A DNA stretch of 64,000 nucleotides from Aspidapion aeneum (lineage: Eukaryota > Arthropoda > Insecta > Coleoptera > Brentidae): assembly GCA_963576565.1 (NCBI GenBank), contig OY755047.1, forward strand, positions 2,965,501-3,029,500, given 5' to 3'. The notes beneath the pieces were generated by a model, which saw nothing but the letters and a program-made list of their open reading frames with translations, was not told the DNA's origin and did not search any database. Both the position numbers and the translations under genes were made by a program. Shown one piece after another: positions 1-9,602 of this stretch (the stretch's first letter is position 1; each line of letters begins with the position of its first letter).

Positions 1-322
1 CAGGATGTCCGGGGGGGGGGGGGGGGGGGAGGTGCCAAGGAGGGAAAAAATCAGAAAACAATTTTTTTTTGCGGCATTTAATAAGAGTTAGCTTTAAAGT
101 TTACCACTTTGTGCAAAAAAAATGAGCCGCATGCGAAAATTTGAGGAAAATTAGTTAAATTTTGCTTTAAAATTTGAAAAAGTGATATTTTAGCGATAAA
201 TTTGCAAAAATTTTATATTTGGTAAAAATTTGCATTTGTTATTTTTTTCTATAAATAAAAAGTAAAAGCTTTATGTCAAGGAGGGGGGGCGGGCCCCTCT
301 GCGCCCCTCTGGATTCGCCACT
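1..322. mobile_element. Poly-G hAT-type MITE, cut by the window edge
   Basis: The right end reads CTCTGGATTCGCCACT, the complement of the AGTGGCGGATCCAG-type terminus seen at 19727 and 50739. The left side (from base 1) shows CAGGATGTCC followed by a long G tract, and a second G/C-rich tract precedes the right end. The AT-rich centre has no coding sequence. The G tract inside each end and the GCCACT terminus place it with the short hAT elements at 30199, 32604 and 32968. The true left terminus lies outside the window, so no target duplication can be scored. Confidence 0.6.
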
Positions 323-819
323 TAGCCCAGCACTCCCCTATTAGGTAAATTGCTCATGTATCTATCATTAAAAATATCACCAACTTATTTAATACCACAA
401 AAGTGTACGGTATTTTATAATTGACCCTACCAAAAATTAGTTTCTGAGAAAACGACATTTAAAATCTTTGTTTATTGTTATTGAAGTTTCTTGAACTAAA
501 CTACCAAAATATTTTTGATAATCTTGTTTAATTTGAATAATTTTTACAATCCCGAAAGTTGGCCACAAAGTGCGATAATTAAGAGGGTTGAAAGGATTTT
601 AACAATATTGGCCACAAAGGTTTAACACAATTGACATTCAAATTACCGATAGGGGAGATCGGGACAGTTTGTCTTACGGATTGGTGGTCACACCGGCGAA
701 AAAATAAAAGTAACTCAATGAATAAAGCTATCGGTATCGAAAAACCACGAGAAAAAAAGTACATTTTTGTGCTTTTGTGCGGAATTTAAAAAAAATACTT
801 ATTTCTTATTATAATAAAA
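323..819. other. Unassigned AT-rich DNA
   Basis: No gene or repeat shared with the rest of the window was recognised. The last part (about 770-822) is pyrimidine/AT-rich and ends in AAAATCAG just before the coding fragment at 823, so it could be a 3' splice site, but nothing upstream supports an exon. Confidence 0.4.
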
Positions 820-1101
820 TCAGGAGAAGCTGCCCGTAACGGAGAAAAACAAAAGCAAAAAAAATACGAAGAGCTGGAAGCCAAAGGGCACATTTTCGTA
901 CCCTTTAGCGTCGAAACATTGGGGCCCTGGGGTGAAGAAGCTAAATCTTTTGTTCAAAAATTATCAAAATTAATAAACAATAAAAATGCAAATTGCTTCA
1001 TTAAACAACAAATAGGTCTTGCAATTCAACGCGGCAACGCAGCTTCAATTCTTGGAACAATCCCAGACGATACTGGTTTAGAGGAAATTTTTTATTGTTG
1101 A
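820..1101 (+). pseudogene. C-terminal fragment of a retroelement polyprotein
   Basis: The open frame runs about 93 codons to a TGA at 1099-1101. Conserved-looking blocks in order are KKYEEL (about 859), FVPFSVETLGPWG (about 895-933), and AIQRGNAASILGT (about 1022-1060). From memory this string of motifs is typical of the extreme C-terminus, after the reverse transcriptase domain, of non-LTR retroelement proteins in many invertebrates; I cannot name the clade. Nothing of the polymerase core is present upstream, so this is a 5'-truncated copy. The frame has no stop, which suggests either a fairly young truncation or an exon: AAAATCAG precedes GGAGAAGC. AT-rich sequence with a possible AATAAA signal (about 1253) follows. 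Alternative: a domesticated fragment in a host exon, which cannot be excluded. Confidence 0.6.
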
Positions 1102-1451
1102 TGTTTCCTTTTTTTTTGTTTTTTTTTTAGTTTTACAATTTTATTTATTTCTTTGATTTTATTATTAATGTAATCAATTGTAATACATTAATTATACCTT
1201 GTTTTATGTAATTAGTTAACTAATAAAAAAATATATCCATGCTTTTATTTCTTGAATAAAATATACATTTTTGAGTATTTATAAATTCAAATCTGGGTTT
1301 CATTTATTTATTTTTTTATTATTTGTTAAACACACTCACCAGTATTTATTAAGACCTTAAAACTTAGCATTTTATACCGGGTTTAAGTATCAAGTCTATA
1401 GACTTGATACCGACCGGTTTAAGTGTATTTTTTTAATACTTGCAGGTCAAA
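1102..1451. other. AT-rich 3' flank of the retroelement fragment
   Basis: Poly-T/A-rich sequence with an AATAAA at about 1254. It contains the short palindrome-like pair around TATCAAGTCTATAGACTTGA (1388-1407). No coding sequence was seen. Confidence 0.4.
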
Positions 1452-2651
1452 CCCAACAAACAATTAAAGTTGTAACGACGAAACCCCAACTAGAAAGAAT
1501 TTCTTAAAAGTAACCGCAACGTACTCCCGCTACGTCTCAGTATACCATACAGCGACGTTATAATTCCCTAAGTGGGGAACCAATTTCTGGTTATAACTAC
1601 TTGGCCAAGTGTTTAAAGTCACTGTAGTAACAACTACACTACTACGTCGTAGCCAGGTATCTACTACGTCGTAGAGGCTGTTTTTTTTCCGTAATGGCAT
1701 AAAAGTTGCGATGTAGTTGCAAATAATATAATCGTTTCTTTTTGGTAGAATTGTTACACAATATGGTGGACACAACAGTAAACAGACTCGCTTAGTTTTT
1801 TTGTTTGGTTATGGTTATAATATGAACTATGTTATCCAAAAGTGTGAGAATTTACGAGCAGAGGATCAAAATTCGAGTGCGACGCAAAGTTTTTTGTATA
1901 ACATGCATTATATATATTGCAAAAAACCGGTGCGCCCGTAAAATTGAGCCGTTTTCTGGTAGCTGATGGAATTTTTGTGTTGTGATTTTGGAGGTTATGT
2001 TTTCATAATCGACAGTTAACTCCAACAAATGGTGCTTAAGAAGAGCATTTTTGGTAAGCTTCAACTAATTTGTTTATAAAATAGTATGGCTCTTTAATAT
2101 GAGCTCATAAAACGATAACAAAAATATTAAATTTTCTTTCTTACATAAAAACATGGCGTCCCAAACTATATTCCCTGATAGTCGAAAAGGTTACTTGAAA
2201 GTAGTTGCGGCTTTAAAGTTGATCCAAAAAGTTATTTTGTCTACATTGTTACATCAGATGTTACTATGATGACACAAACTTTTGTGGTAAAAATTAAAGT
2301 TATAATGTAGTTGTCGGATACACTTGTTTGGGACTCCAATGAAGCTTAACTTTCTAGTGGTAATTAAGTAGGATATAAAAGTCAGGGCGACTACGAAATA
2401 ACGACTAAAAAGAAAGTAAAACTATAGCAACGTCCTATTGTGGTAGAGAAGACTATCAGAATCGACTATCAAGAAACAATCCTATGAAGTAGTTTAGAGG
2501 GTCGTTTTTACGAAACATCTACTATTTCCTGATACTAAATAGTAGTTAGAACTAAAAAGTAACAAATTTTGGTTGGGATCACCACATTTCTACTATAAGA
2601 AAGTAGCAAAGCCTTTAGAACATGTAGCCGCTACTATAAATGTTAGTTGGG
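1452..2651 (-). mobile_element. CCCAAC-ended DNA transposon, copy A
   Basis: Member of a 1.2 kb family present five times (A-E). Ends are inverted repeats of the form CCCAACWAACAWTTAWAGT, and the dinucleotide AA flanks both ends (1450-1451, 2652-2653). Two direct copies of a TACGTCGTAG-containing 14-mer lie about 200 bp inside the 1452 end, and ACTAC/GTAGT motifs are frequent in both subterminal zones. Inverted ends, subterminal repeats and 2-3 bp target duplications are a CACTA/CMC-like pattern, but no transposase domain is visible, so the superfamily is inference. A 70-codon frame at 1852-2064 (minus) is shared by all copies. Confidence 0.8.
1852..2064 (-). CDS. Conserved 70-codon ORF of the CCCAAC element (copy A)
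   Basis: The frame starts MKLTKNALLKHHLLELTV and ends RTRILILCS. The same frame is intact in copies B (10130-10342), C (13367-13579), D (17584-17796) and E (57344-57556). Only one amino acid change is seen (Asp to Glu in D), and E has a synonymous Phe codon change. I recognise no domain; it is basic and partly hydrophobic. The copies are nearly identical at DNA level throughout, so conservation may simply reflect youth. It may be a transposase fragment or a chance frame. Confidence 0.3.
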   Translation of the reverse strand: MKLTKNALLKHHLLELTVDYENITSKITTQKFHQLPENGSILRAHRFFAIYIMHVIQKTLRRTRILILCS

Positions 2652-2675
2652 AACAGCTGCAAAGATTTGGTTCAT

Positions 2676-2880
2676 CCTAATTTGTACCAAAGCAAACTGT
2701 CTTCATCTAAGTAATATTTTGCTTCGAGAGAAAACGGTTCCTTAGATTAATTCAGTTCCAATTTATAATAAATAAAACAATGCCCGTTTCACATTAAAAT
2801 AAAGAGGCAAGACATTTTTTGTGCTATATCAAGAAAATATTCTCTTGGTGAAAAGGAAAGCACAATTTTTTTTTACTTTA
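2676..2880. repeat. Dispersed repeat Z, uninterrupted copy (empty hAT site)
   Basis: This matches the two halves flanking the hAT element at 48138-49340: 48070-48137 and 49349-49480. Shared stretches include GTAATATTTTGCTTC, CCAATTTATAATAAA and GAAAATATTCTCTTGGTGAA. The target equivalent here is a single GTTCCTTA (2737-2744), whereas at 48 kb GTGCCTTA appears on both sides of the element. Its right side is abutted by a LINE relic at about 2881. Confidence 0.75.
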
Positions 2881-4200
2881 AAATCGTTTTACGTCTTCCG
2901 ATACCCAATCTCCACTCGTTTCTGTTTGCCCATAATTCATCATCTAGGCCTCTTATTCTTATTTCACTGTCTATTCCTTCTCTCCAGCTTCTCCTCGGCC
3001 TTCCTCGTTTTCTTCGGCCAGTTGGGTTCCATGGTAATATTAGTTTACGTAGTCTTCCGTCATCCATTTTTTGTACATATCCGTACCACACCAGTTGTTT
3101 TGTTCTTATATCATCCACTAAAGTACGTTCACCCACTGTCATAATTTATCTTATTCTTTGATTTGTCACTCTTTCTCTTTTTGATTTCCCTGCTGCTCTT
3201 CTCCAATAGTCCATCTCCGTAGCAGAAATCATTTTTTCTGTTCTATCTTTAATTGGCCATACTTCTGAGCCGTATGTAATAATACTTTTTACAATGGTGT
3301 TATATATAAGCTTTTTGTTATGTTTTGAAATACTTTGGTCCCAAATTATTCCATTTAATAAAGTTATTTCTTTTCTTCCTTGTACGTTTCTATCTTTTAT
3401 AGCTTTGTCTAGTGTTCCGTCAGCTGTAATTTTTATACCTAAGTATTTATACTTATCACAGGACTGAATTCGCTGCCCAGTATTTGAGATTTGATCCTGT
3501 TTAGTTCACCAATACACATATATTCTGTCTTATTGATATTAACCTCTTGTCCCCACCCATTGTACTCTTCTATTAGTTTTCGTGTCATATATTCGAGGTC
3601 GTCATAATCCTGAGCCACCACTATCTGATCATCCGCGAAACATAAAGTATACAAGGTGGTTTTATCCAACGGAATTCCCATGTTTTGGCATTTTCTCTTC
3701 CAGACTTTAAGGACCTGTTCCAAGTATATCTTGAAGAGCGAGATACAGCAACCTTGTTTAAGACCTTTATTTACTTGAAAGACTTTGGTTAGTTTTGCTT
3801 TTATTTTAAATTTTGCCTTACTATTGCGGTTTAACTCTTTGATGACCTTAATTAGTTGTACGCTTATGTTTGTCTTTTCCAACACTTTCCAAAGTAGATT
3901 TAGTGGTATACTATCATATGCCTTCTGCAAATCTACGTAAAGCAGATGCAGCTCTTGTCCGTATGCCATTTTCTTCTGGCGCCCTATCTTTATGTTCGCT
4001 CTCCACTTTATTTCTTATTATTTTGCCATATATTCTGCTTAGCATACTAGTTACAGATATACTTCTATAATTGTCACTTATAAATTTCCTTCCTTTTTTG
4101 TGTATTGTGGATATATATGACATTTTCCACTCAGTTGGTACTACAGCTCCATTTAAATATTTTTGGAAAAGATTCCGTAATCTCCAAAACAGTTCTTCAG
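2881..4200 (-). pseudogene. RTE-like non-LTR retrotransposon relic (reverse transcriptase to C-terminus)
   Basis: Read on the minus strand, pieces occur in protein order: KGRKFISDNYRSISVTSMLSR (4123-3914), then VDLQKAYDSIP, GLKQGCCIS and CFADDQIVVAQ with the FADD catalytic box (3969-3439), then WYGYVQKMDDGRL and a GRRKRGRPRRSW C-terminal block (3142-2873). A reverse transcriptase copies the element's RNA at a nicked target. Frames change near 3965 and between 3435 and 3145, and the endonuclease part is missing, so it is dead. It is a different subfamily from the LINEs at 12.7, 30.7 and 40 kb, with only moderate protein similarity. Clade assignment (RTE-like) rests on the YGHV-RM / GRRKRGRP ending seen in insect RTE-type proteins. 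Confidence 0.85.
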
Positions 4201-4673
4201 TGCCATATTTAATAAGTTAATATAATTAAGTTTAATTTACCGTGTATTAAAACCGGGGCCATTAAAAATTTAAATATAAAAAAGTGTGACAACTGCCCCG
4301 GTGTCCCCTACTTACATTACCAATATTATAAAAAGATAAAAGGGAATAAGTCTTTTATCCTAAAAGATAATCTGCGAAGAAATTAAAGGTATTATTTGGG
4401 GACCACCAGGTCAAGTCAAAACAAAGACATTCTACCAACTGGTTTTAAGACCTTAATTTTAATTTCCAACTTTTATTGGGCTATTTCAAATTTTACAACT
4501 TCTGTCCTGTTGAAAAGATTAACAATTGGAAGCTGAATATTTATTTTCTGTTTGGTTTTTTTTTTTGGTTTATTCCCCTTATGGACACCTCCCTCCAAAG
4601 ATTCTTTGTGGCTAAGCTGGTATAGAAAATTTTATTTCTCTAGTATTTTTCCGTGGATAGCTCGAAGGCTGTA
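4201..4673. other. Unassigned, with a fragment of the 28-kb foldback arm
   Basis: 4201-4600 shows nothing recognisable. From about 4638 to 4667 the text TTTCTCTAGTATTTTTCCGT plus GGATAGCTCGAAGGCT resembles the arm of the foldback at 28152-29471 (TTTTTCCGTGGGTAGCTTG), so a fragment of that family lies here, cut by the next element. Confidence 0.4.
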
Positions 4674-5952
4674 CAGGGTGTCCCAAATTTGGCACTTTTG
4701 GGGGGTTTAAGGTACTTCTAGGGAAGACAGAGAAAAACTGACCACGTATTGCGAGGCTCAAATTTCAAGAGAAGACTTATAGTGAAAACCGCATTTTGAA
4801 ATATCGTCTCGTCTTTGAGCTACGGGGGCTTTTTGAAAAGTCTGCATTTTGAAGGGGGGTCTATAACTTCGTTATTATTGGAAATATTGATTTAGAGTAA
4901 ATTGAAATTTTATAGACTTTGTCACGAGGAATTCAACCGTTAAATTAAATTTTAACTGTCACTTTTAGTTTTTGAGATATGACATAAAGTTGCATTTTTT
5001 CTTATGGAATGGCCTATATTTTAATTAATTTTCGAATTCGTGATTGAATTCTTTTCAAAATCATGTATCATATGTCATAGTTTGATTGAGCGGTTTCGGA
5101 GATAATTAAAGTTTTTTATTTTTGTCTAGTGTGCGTTGAATGACGTCATGCGCCATTGACGTGAAAGCCTTGTGGTCAAATTCTACTTCAATGCTCCCAT
5201 AGTTTTGTTGTCTTATACTATGCAAATTAAGTTGGCCTTGCGTCTTGGCATTTTGTCATTGTTTTCAATTGTTTAAACAATTTGACATTACGCTTTGATA
5301 TGAAATTATTTTGCACAAAAGCGTTTTAATTTAATTTTGAAATATGTATCATTTTTTTAAAACTTTTTATAACTAGGCTTTGAGGGCCGTCAGCTGAGTT
5401 ATAATTTTTCCAAACTAGCTTTACTATATTTGTGACTGTGTAAAATAATAAAAATACTGGAGTGCCTTTACCTGCCTCAGCAGGAAATCATAGCGCACTA
5501 GAAATAAGTGAAAAAGATGAATATCTCCTAAGCCGCTCAATCAAACTATGACATATGATACATCATTTTGAAAAGAATTCAATGACGAATTCGAAAATTA
5601 ATTAAAATATAGACCATTCCATAAGAAAAAATGCAACTTTATGTCATATCTCAAAAACTAAAAGTGACAGTTAAAATATAATTTAGCGGGTGAATTCCTC
5701 GTGACAAAGTCTATACAACTGCAATTTACTCTAAATCAAAATTTCCACTAATAACGAAGTTATAGACCCCCTTCAAAAATGCAGACTTTTCAAAAAGCCC
5801 CCGTAGCTGAAAGACGAGACGATATTTCAAAATGCGGTTTTCACTATAAGTCTTCTCTTGAAATTTGAGCCTCGCAATGCGTGGTCAGTTTTTCTCTGTC
5901 TCCCCTAGAAGTACCTTAAACCCCCTAAAAGTGCCCAATTTGGGACACCCTG
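4674..5952. mobile_element. Foldback DNA element (CAGGGTGTCCCAAATT ends)
   Basis: The two halves are inverted repeats: about 4674-5115 pairs with about 5518-5952. Ends are CAGGGTGTCCCAAATTTGGC and its near complement GGGACACCCTG. The left flank is TA; the right flank is TT, so a TA target duplication is possible but mutated. No ORF of interest. The middle (5116-5517) contains the unpaired loop. TA-flanked GGTGTCCC-type ends suggest a Tc1/mariner-related MITE. Confidence 0.85.
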
Positions 5953-5974
5953 TTCAGTACTGTACACCCACGGG

Positions 5975-6200
5975 GGTTCCAGAAAATTTGAGTTTTCTAA
6001 GACCCCGCCATCTTGGATTTAGTGTGCATAGGAAGGTATTTTTTTTAAATTACTTGGTCCATGTACATGAAAAAAAAAGACAAAGGATAAAGGCAATAAA
6101 ATTTCCTTCAAAAACGCTATTACACGTTTTTTGTCAGATTTATGGTTTTTGAGTTATGACGCGAAACATTTCGCTGCTATTTTGAATTTTGACAATTTTT
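5975..6200. repeat. Dispersed repeat Q, copy 1
   Basis: It shares an ordered set of phrases with 33190-33420: AAATTACTTGGT, AAAGGCAA, TTTTTTGTCAGA and GGTTTTTGAGT followed by ATGACGC. Also seen are AAACATTTCGC and GCTATTTTGAAT. There is no ORF. Divergence is considerable, so it is an old repeat. Confidence 0.55.
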
Positions 6201-7198
6201 ATTATTTAGTGATGGACATGAAAAAATTTTGACAACTATTTGAAGGCTGGTTTGTTAGAAAAACTGAAAAAAAGTTAGATATGATGAATGAAAATTAAAA
6301 ACATTTTAGTTGTTCATATTGTCGGGTACGATTTTATTTTAAATCGAACTCTTAAACGAGGGTACCGTAGTAGATCTCTTATGTGAATAAAATAAATATG
6401 AAACAGTTTTAAAAACGTTACAAACTTTAATGAATACAAAATAAAACTCTGTTACAATTTACAAATTGTTACAAGACTTTTCTTATGACCTATAAAACGA
6501 ACAAGACCCAAAATATTAAAATAAAACTTTAATTTACCAAAATAACAAACTTCAAAATATTCTTTAAATATAAAAATCTTATGTTTCTTTACTGACAATT
6601 AATTTTAGAGGTTTTAGTTAAATTCAACAAAACTTAGAATGTAACTACCGACTTGTCTTCTCAAAGTTTGGGTTTTTATAAAGGGTTGGTTGGACCTAAA
6701 TAATCCATTATCCCCTCTTTGAAGAGCTTGGAGGAACCAAGTCAGTGGCGTTGCTGATAATCCTAAAATTTACTTTACATTCTAGCTAATGAGCTAAACA
6801 AGATAAGCTAAACAAAAACAGAGATAAAATACATTTTATAGACAATATTTTCTTATCTCACAGTTTTTCCATGTCCAATCATTTTAAAGGGAAAACCCTC
6901 TCGCTACTTGCTGTATCCCCACGCTCAACCATTACGACTCCCACTCTAGACTTTTCAATAGTTTTTCTCGCCATAACCATCTGTCGTGTAGTGGGCGGCA
7001 ACCAAATGTTTTCTATTTTGGAGGGAGGCGGAACCACTTTCTTATCTTAACAGAACCATAATTGTGTTTGTCGCTTTTCCAAGATGGTTTCGTACAGTGG
7101 CACAGTCAGGGGTTATTTGCATTCCTGACAATATCATATCTAACTTTTGTTTAATAAAATCAGCTGGACTACCAATGACGTGAAAATTCGACATATAT
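6201..7198. other. Unassigned AT-rich DNA
   Basis: No gene was recognised. On the minus strand about 7190-7040 there is an open stretch of about 48 codons (FHVIGSPADFIKQKLDMILS then GMQITPDCATVRNHL) that reads like protein, but I cannot match it to a family and it is bounded by stops. Confidence 0.35.
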
Positions 7199-7640
7199 AC
7201 AGGGTGTCTCTAAAAGGTCTGTACAAAATCTTGCCACATATTCCTGAGGTCAAAATAAGTCGATTTAATGCTAATTACCTTAGTCCAAAATTGCTCCGTT
7301 TCAGAGATACAGGTTGGTGAATTCAAAAATTAAAAATCGATTTTTTTAAAATTTGTGAACATTTCTCAACGCATTACTTTAAAAATTGGTACTCGGAGGT
7401 TTTTTGGATGCAAAACCTAAATATGGACACTATTTCACTGTGGCCGTTAGAGGGCGCTTCACAATGCTCATCTTATGGTTTAAAATGACCATAACTTTTT
7501 TCTCAGTGAATTTTTCAACTTTTTTTGTTGATAGAATAATTTCATGAACTTTTTTAAGCAAAAAAGCTCCTTTTGATAAAATCTGCTAGGGTGAGCCGTT
7601 TTCGAGATATTTCTGTTTTTAGTGTTCGATGCCGCAACGA
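7199..7640. mobile_element. One arm of a CAGGGTGTCTC-ended MITE
   Basis: TACAGGGTGTCTCTAAAAGG begins here, followed by the phrases typical of such arms (a 'gagatacaggttgg' segment, then TTTTTCTCAGTGAA). Only one end was found; no complementary end lies nearby, so it is a truncated copy related by its terminus to the foldback at 4674. Confidence 0.5.
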
Positions 7641-8140
7641 AATATTGAATTCTATTCTAGGCATCGTGTAACCAATATACAAGTATACGAAGAAGATATG
7701 CTGTTTCTCTCTGCCTAATATGAAGATTAACTACAGAGATGTCTCAAAAGGGAAAGGGAAAGGTCCAAAACGGGAAATATCGGTCATTATGCAGAGGTTT
7801 TATTTTATGGACTTTGATTTTTAGTATTAGATTTTATTTCTCCTTTAGTACCTGACTTGTGACAGCATAATTATATTTATAATTGTTTTATACAGAGCCC
7901 GAATTTTAAATTTGTTATTTCCCATCAAAAGGGTCTCCGATAATGAGAATGAAATTATTCTTTTGGTAAAGTTTAAAATGAATTTAACGAAGCATAATTA
8001 TATTGGTTATTGGGTGATTATTTTGCATTTTATTAGTTCTCTTACTTTAGTTATTGCGATTCAAATTTTCTTTTTCGTTTAGAATTTTTGAAACCTTTAA
8101 TCACGGATCATTGGTTTGGTGATCCGTGCTTAAACCGATA
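7641..8140. other. Unassigned, with a small hairpin
   Basis: No gene. At 8102-8128 CACGGATCA and TGATCCGTG form a 9-bp stem with a 9-nt loop, ending 12 bp before the pogo element. The same CACGGATCA stem recurs at 51778. Confidence 0.4.
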
Positions 8141-8239
8141 CAGTGAAACCTCCTATAAGCGGACACTCACGATTTCATCGGTTTTGTCTGCTTATTGGAG
8201 GTGTCCGCTTATGAGAGAGAACTGCGGAATTTTAATATA

Positions 8240-8915
8240 CAGTGTGTCCACGTAAGTTGGCGGCATATGGGAAACTTTTTTATTATTAGCTTTACGAAAA
8301 AAAGTTATTCTTCATAAAAAGTTCTGCATGGTCCAAAACCTAATGATGAATGAACCGAACCGAACCGAACCGCAACCATCAGATGTTAAATTTTTTCAGT
8401 CATATTACGAGGTTTGTCAAAAAATGTGATTTTTGCTCTAGAGTAAAGTACCTTTCTTTTTGACAATATCGAAAATTGTTATAAAAAAAGATGTTTAGAA
8501 TTAAAAATAGCTTTCAAATATTCAACTATATTTATTTACATTATTATTATTTGCATCCTAGATTAATTATGCATTAATGTGCAAACTTAAATTTCCAACG
8601 TAATCGCAGAGAAAATGTAGAAAAAAATATTTTTTTAATGTAAATAAACAATGTTGAATATTTGAAAGCTATTTTTAATTCTAAACATCTTTTCTTTATA
8701 ACAATTTTCGATATTGTCAAAAAGAAAGGTACTTTACTCCAGAGCAAAAATCACATTTTTTGACAAACCTCGTAATATGACTGAAAAAATTTAACATCTG
8801 ATGGTTGCATTTTAGGTTTTGGACCATGCAGAACTTTTTATGAAGAATAACTTTTTTTCGTAAAGCTAATAATAAAAAAGTTTCCCATATGCCGCCAACT
8901 TACGTGGACACACTG
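8240..8915. mobile_element. Foldback element inside pogo H1
   Basis: A near-perfect palindrome: CAGTGTGTCCACGTAAGTTG at 8240 is matched by its complement ending at 8915, with arms of about 300 bp. TA lies on both sides (8238-8239, 8916-8917), and the empty site is seen in pogo copies H2 and H3, where TTTCAATATATATTTATT is continuous. The left arm has an extra (AACCG)n tract at about 8350-8370 that the right arm lacks. Confidence 0.9.
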
Positions 8916-8916
8916 T

Positions 8917-9060
8917 ATATTTATTAACAATTTCCGATGCGTGAGTTTTTCCGATATTAAATTTTTCAGCGATTTTTCGTGCTGATAGATGTTTCGTCTC
9001 CGAAACGATAACAACTTCTAGTTTTTCATGTAAACTAAAAAGTTTCTTACTAGGCGCCAT
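8917..9060 (-). pseudogene. pogo/Tigger transposase N-terminus (helix-turn-helix)
   Basis: The frame begins MAPSKKLFSLHEKLEVV at 9060 and contains SARKIAEKFNIGKTHASEIV, a CENP-B/Psq-type helix-turn-helix that in pogo transposases binds the element ends. The original coding sequence stops at the foldback insertion (8916). The frame continues about 15 residues into the foldback, giving a false chimeric tail. The DDE catalytic domain is absent. Copies H2 and H3 carry the same block with frameshifts (H2 near 35830; H3 near 44100). A normal pogo transposase is several hundred residues, so this is a remnant. Confidence 0.8.
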
Positions 9061-9602
9061 TTCAAACAGATCTATTACTAGTCAACTGAACAATAGAAAT
9101 AAAACACAGCAGTCCCGTTGAATAAAATATGTTGTAAATACGACAGAAGTATTTTTTAGTTTCCGAATTAAAACGGAAAGAGGTAATTCCCTGGCTGCAG
9201 AGTGCATTGTTGCCAACATACTACATAATATTTATGCCCATGTCGTGCAGCGCTCCGTCCCGTTATCAGAGGTTCGCGTCCGCTTAAGGGAGGTTTCGGA
9301 ATATTTTAACCAAAAAAAAAGTCCGCGTCCGGTTATAGGAGTGAATTTTACATGTAAAAGTACAAATTTGTCCGTCTAAAGGGAGTGTCCGCTTAATAGA
9401 GGTGTCCGCAAGGAGAGGTTTCACTGTACATACTTGGATCGAAGAAATCGTCTTATAGACAATGTATCGTGGCCAGAACCTTGACTTTTATTTTTTTTCG
9501 TAGCGAATATTCTTTTGAATGAAACCGCTCAAGAACACAAAAAAGAATTTGTACAGTCGACAAATAAATAAAGTGCTTTTTTATTGTTACTTATAACAAC
9601 AG

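Larger units (their letters stand above)
8141..9426 (-). mobile_element. pogo/Tigger-type element H1, broken by a foldback
   Basis: Ends are CAGTGAAACCTCC... and ...AGAGGTTTCACTG with TA on both sides (8139-8140, 9427-9428). Subterminal GTGTCCGCTTA motifs are repeated near both ends. A pogo N-terminal helix-turn-helix reads on the minus strand at 8917-9060. The rest of the transposase is missing and the remaining frame runs straight into the left end, as in copies H2 and H3. A foldback (8240-8915) is inserted at a TA. It is non-autonomous. Confidence 0.85.

Noticed and set aside
1..30. Poly-G run as a sequencing artefact
   Set aside because: The same G tract beside a GGATCC/GCCACTG end recurs in several MITEs, so it is probably genuine, though exact lengths may be wrong.
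4210..4600. Bacterial-type promoter, operon or ribosome binding sites
   Set aside because: No prokaryotic gene organisation exists anywhere in the window.
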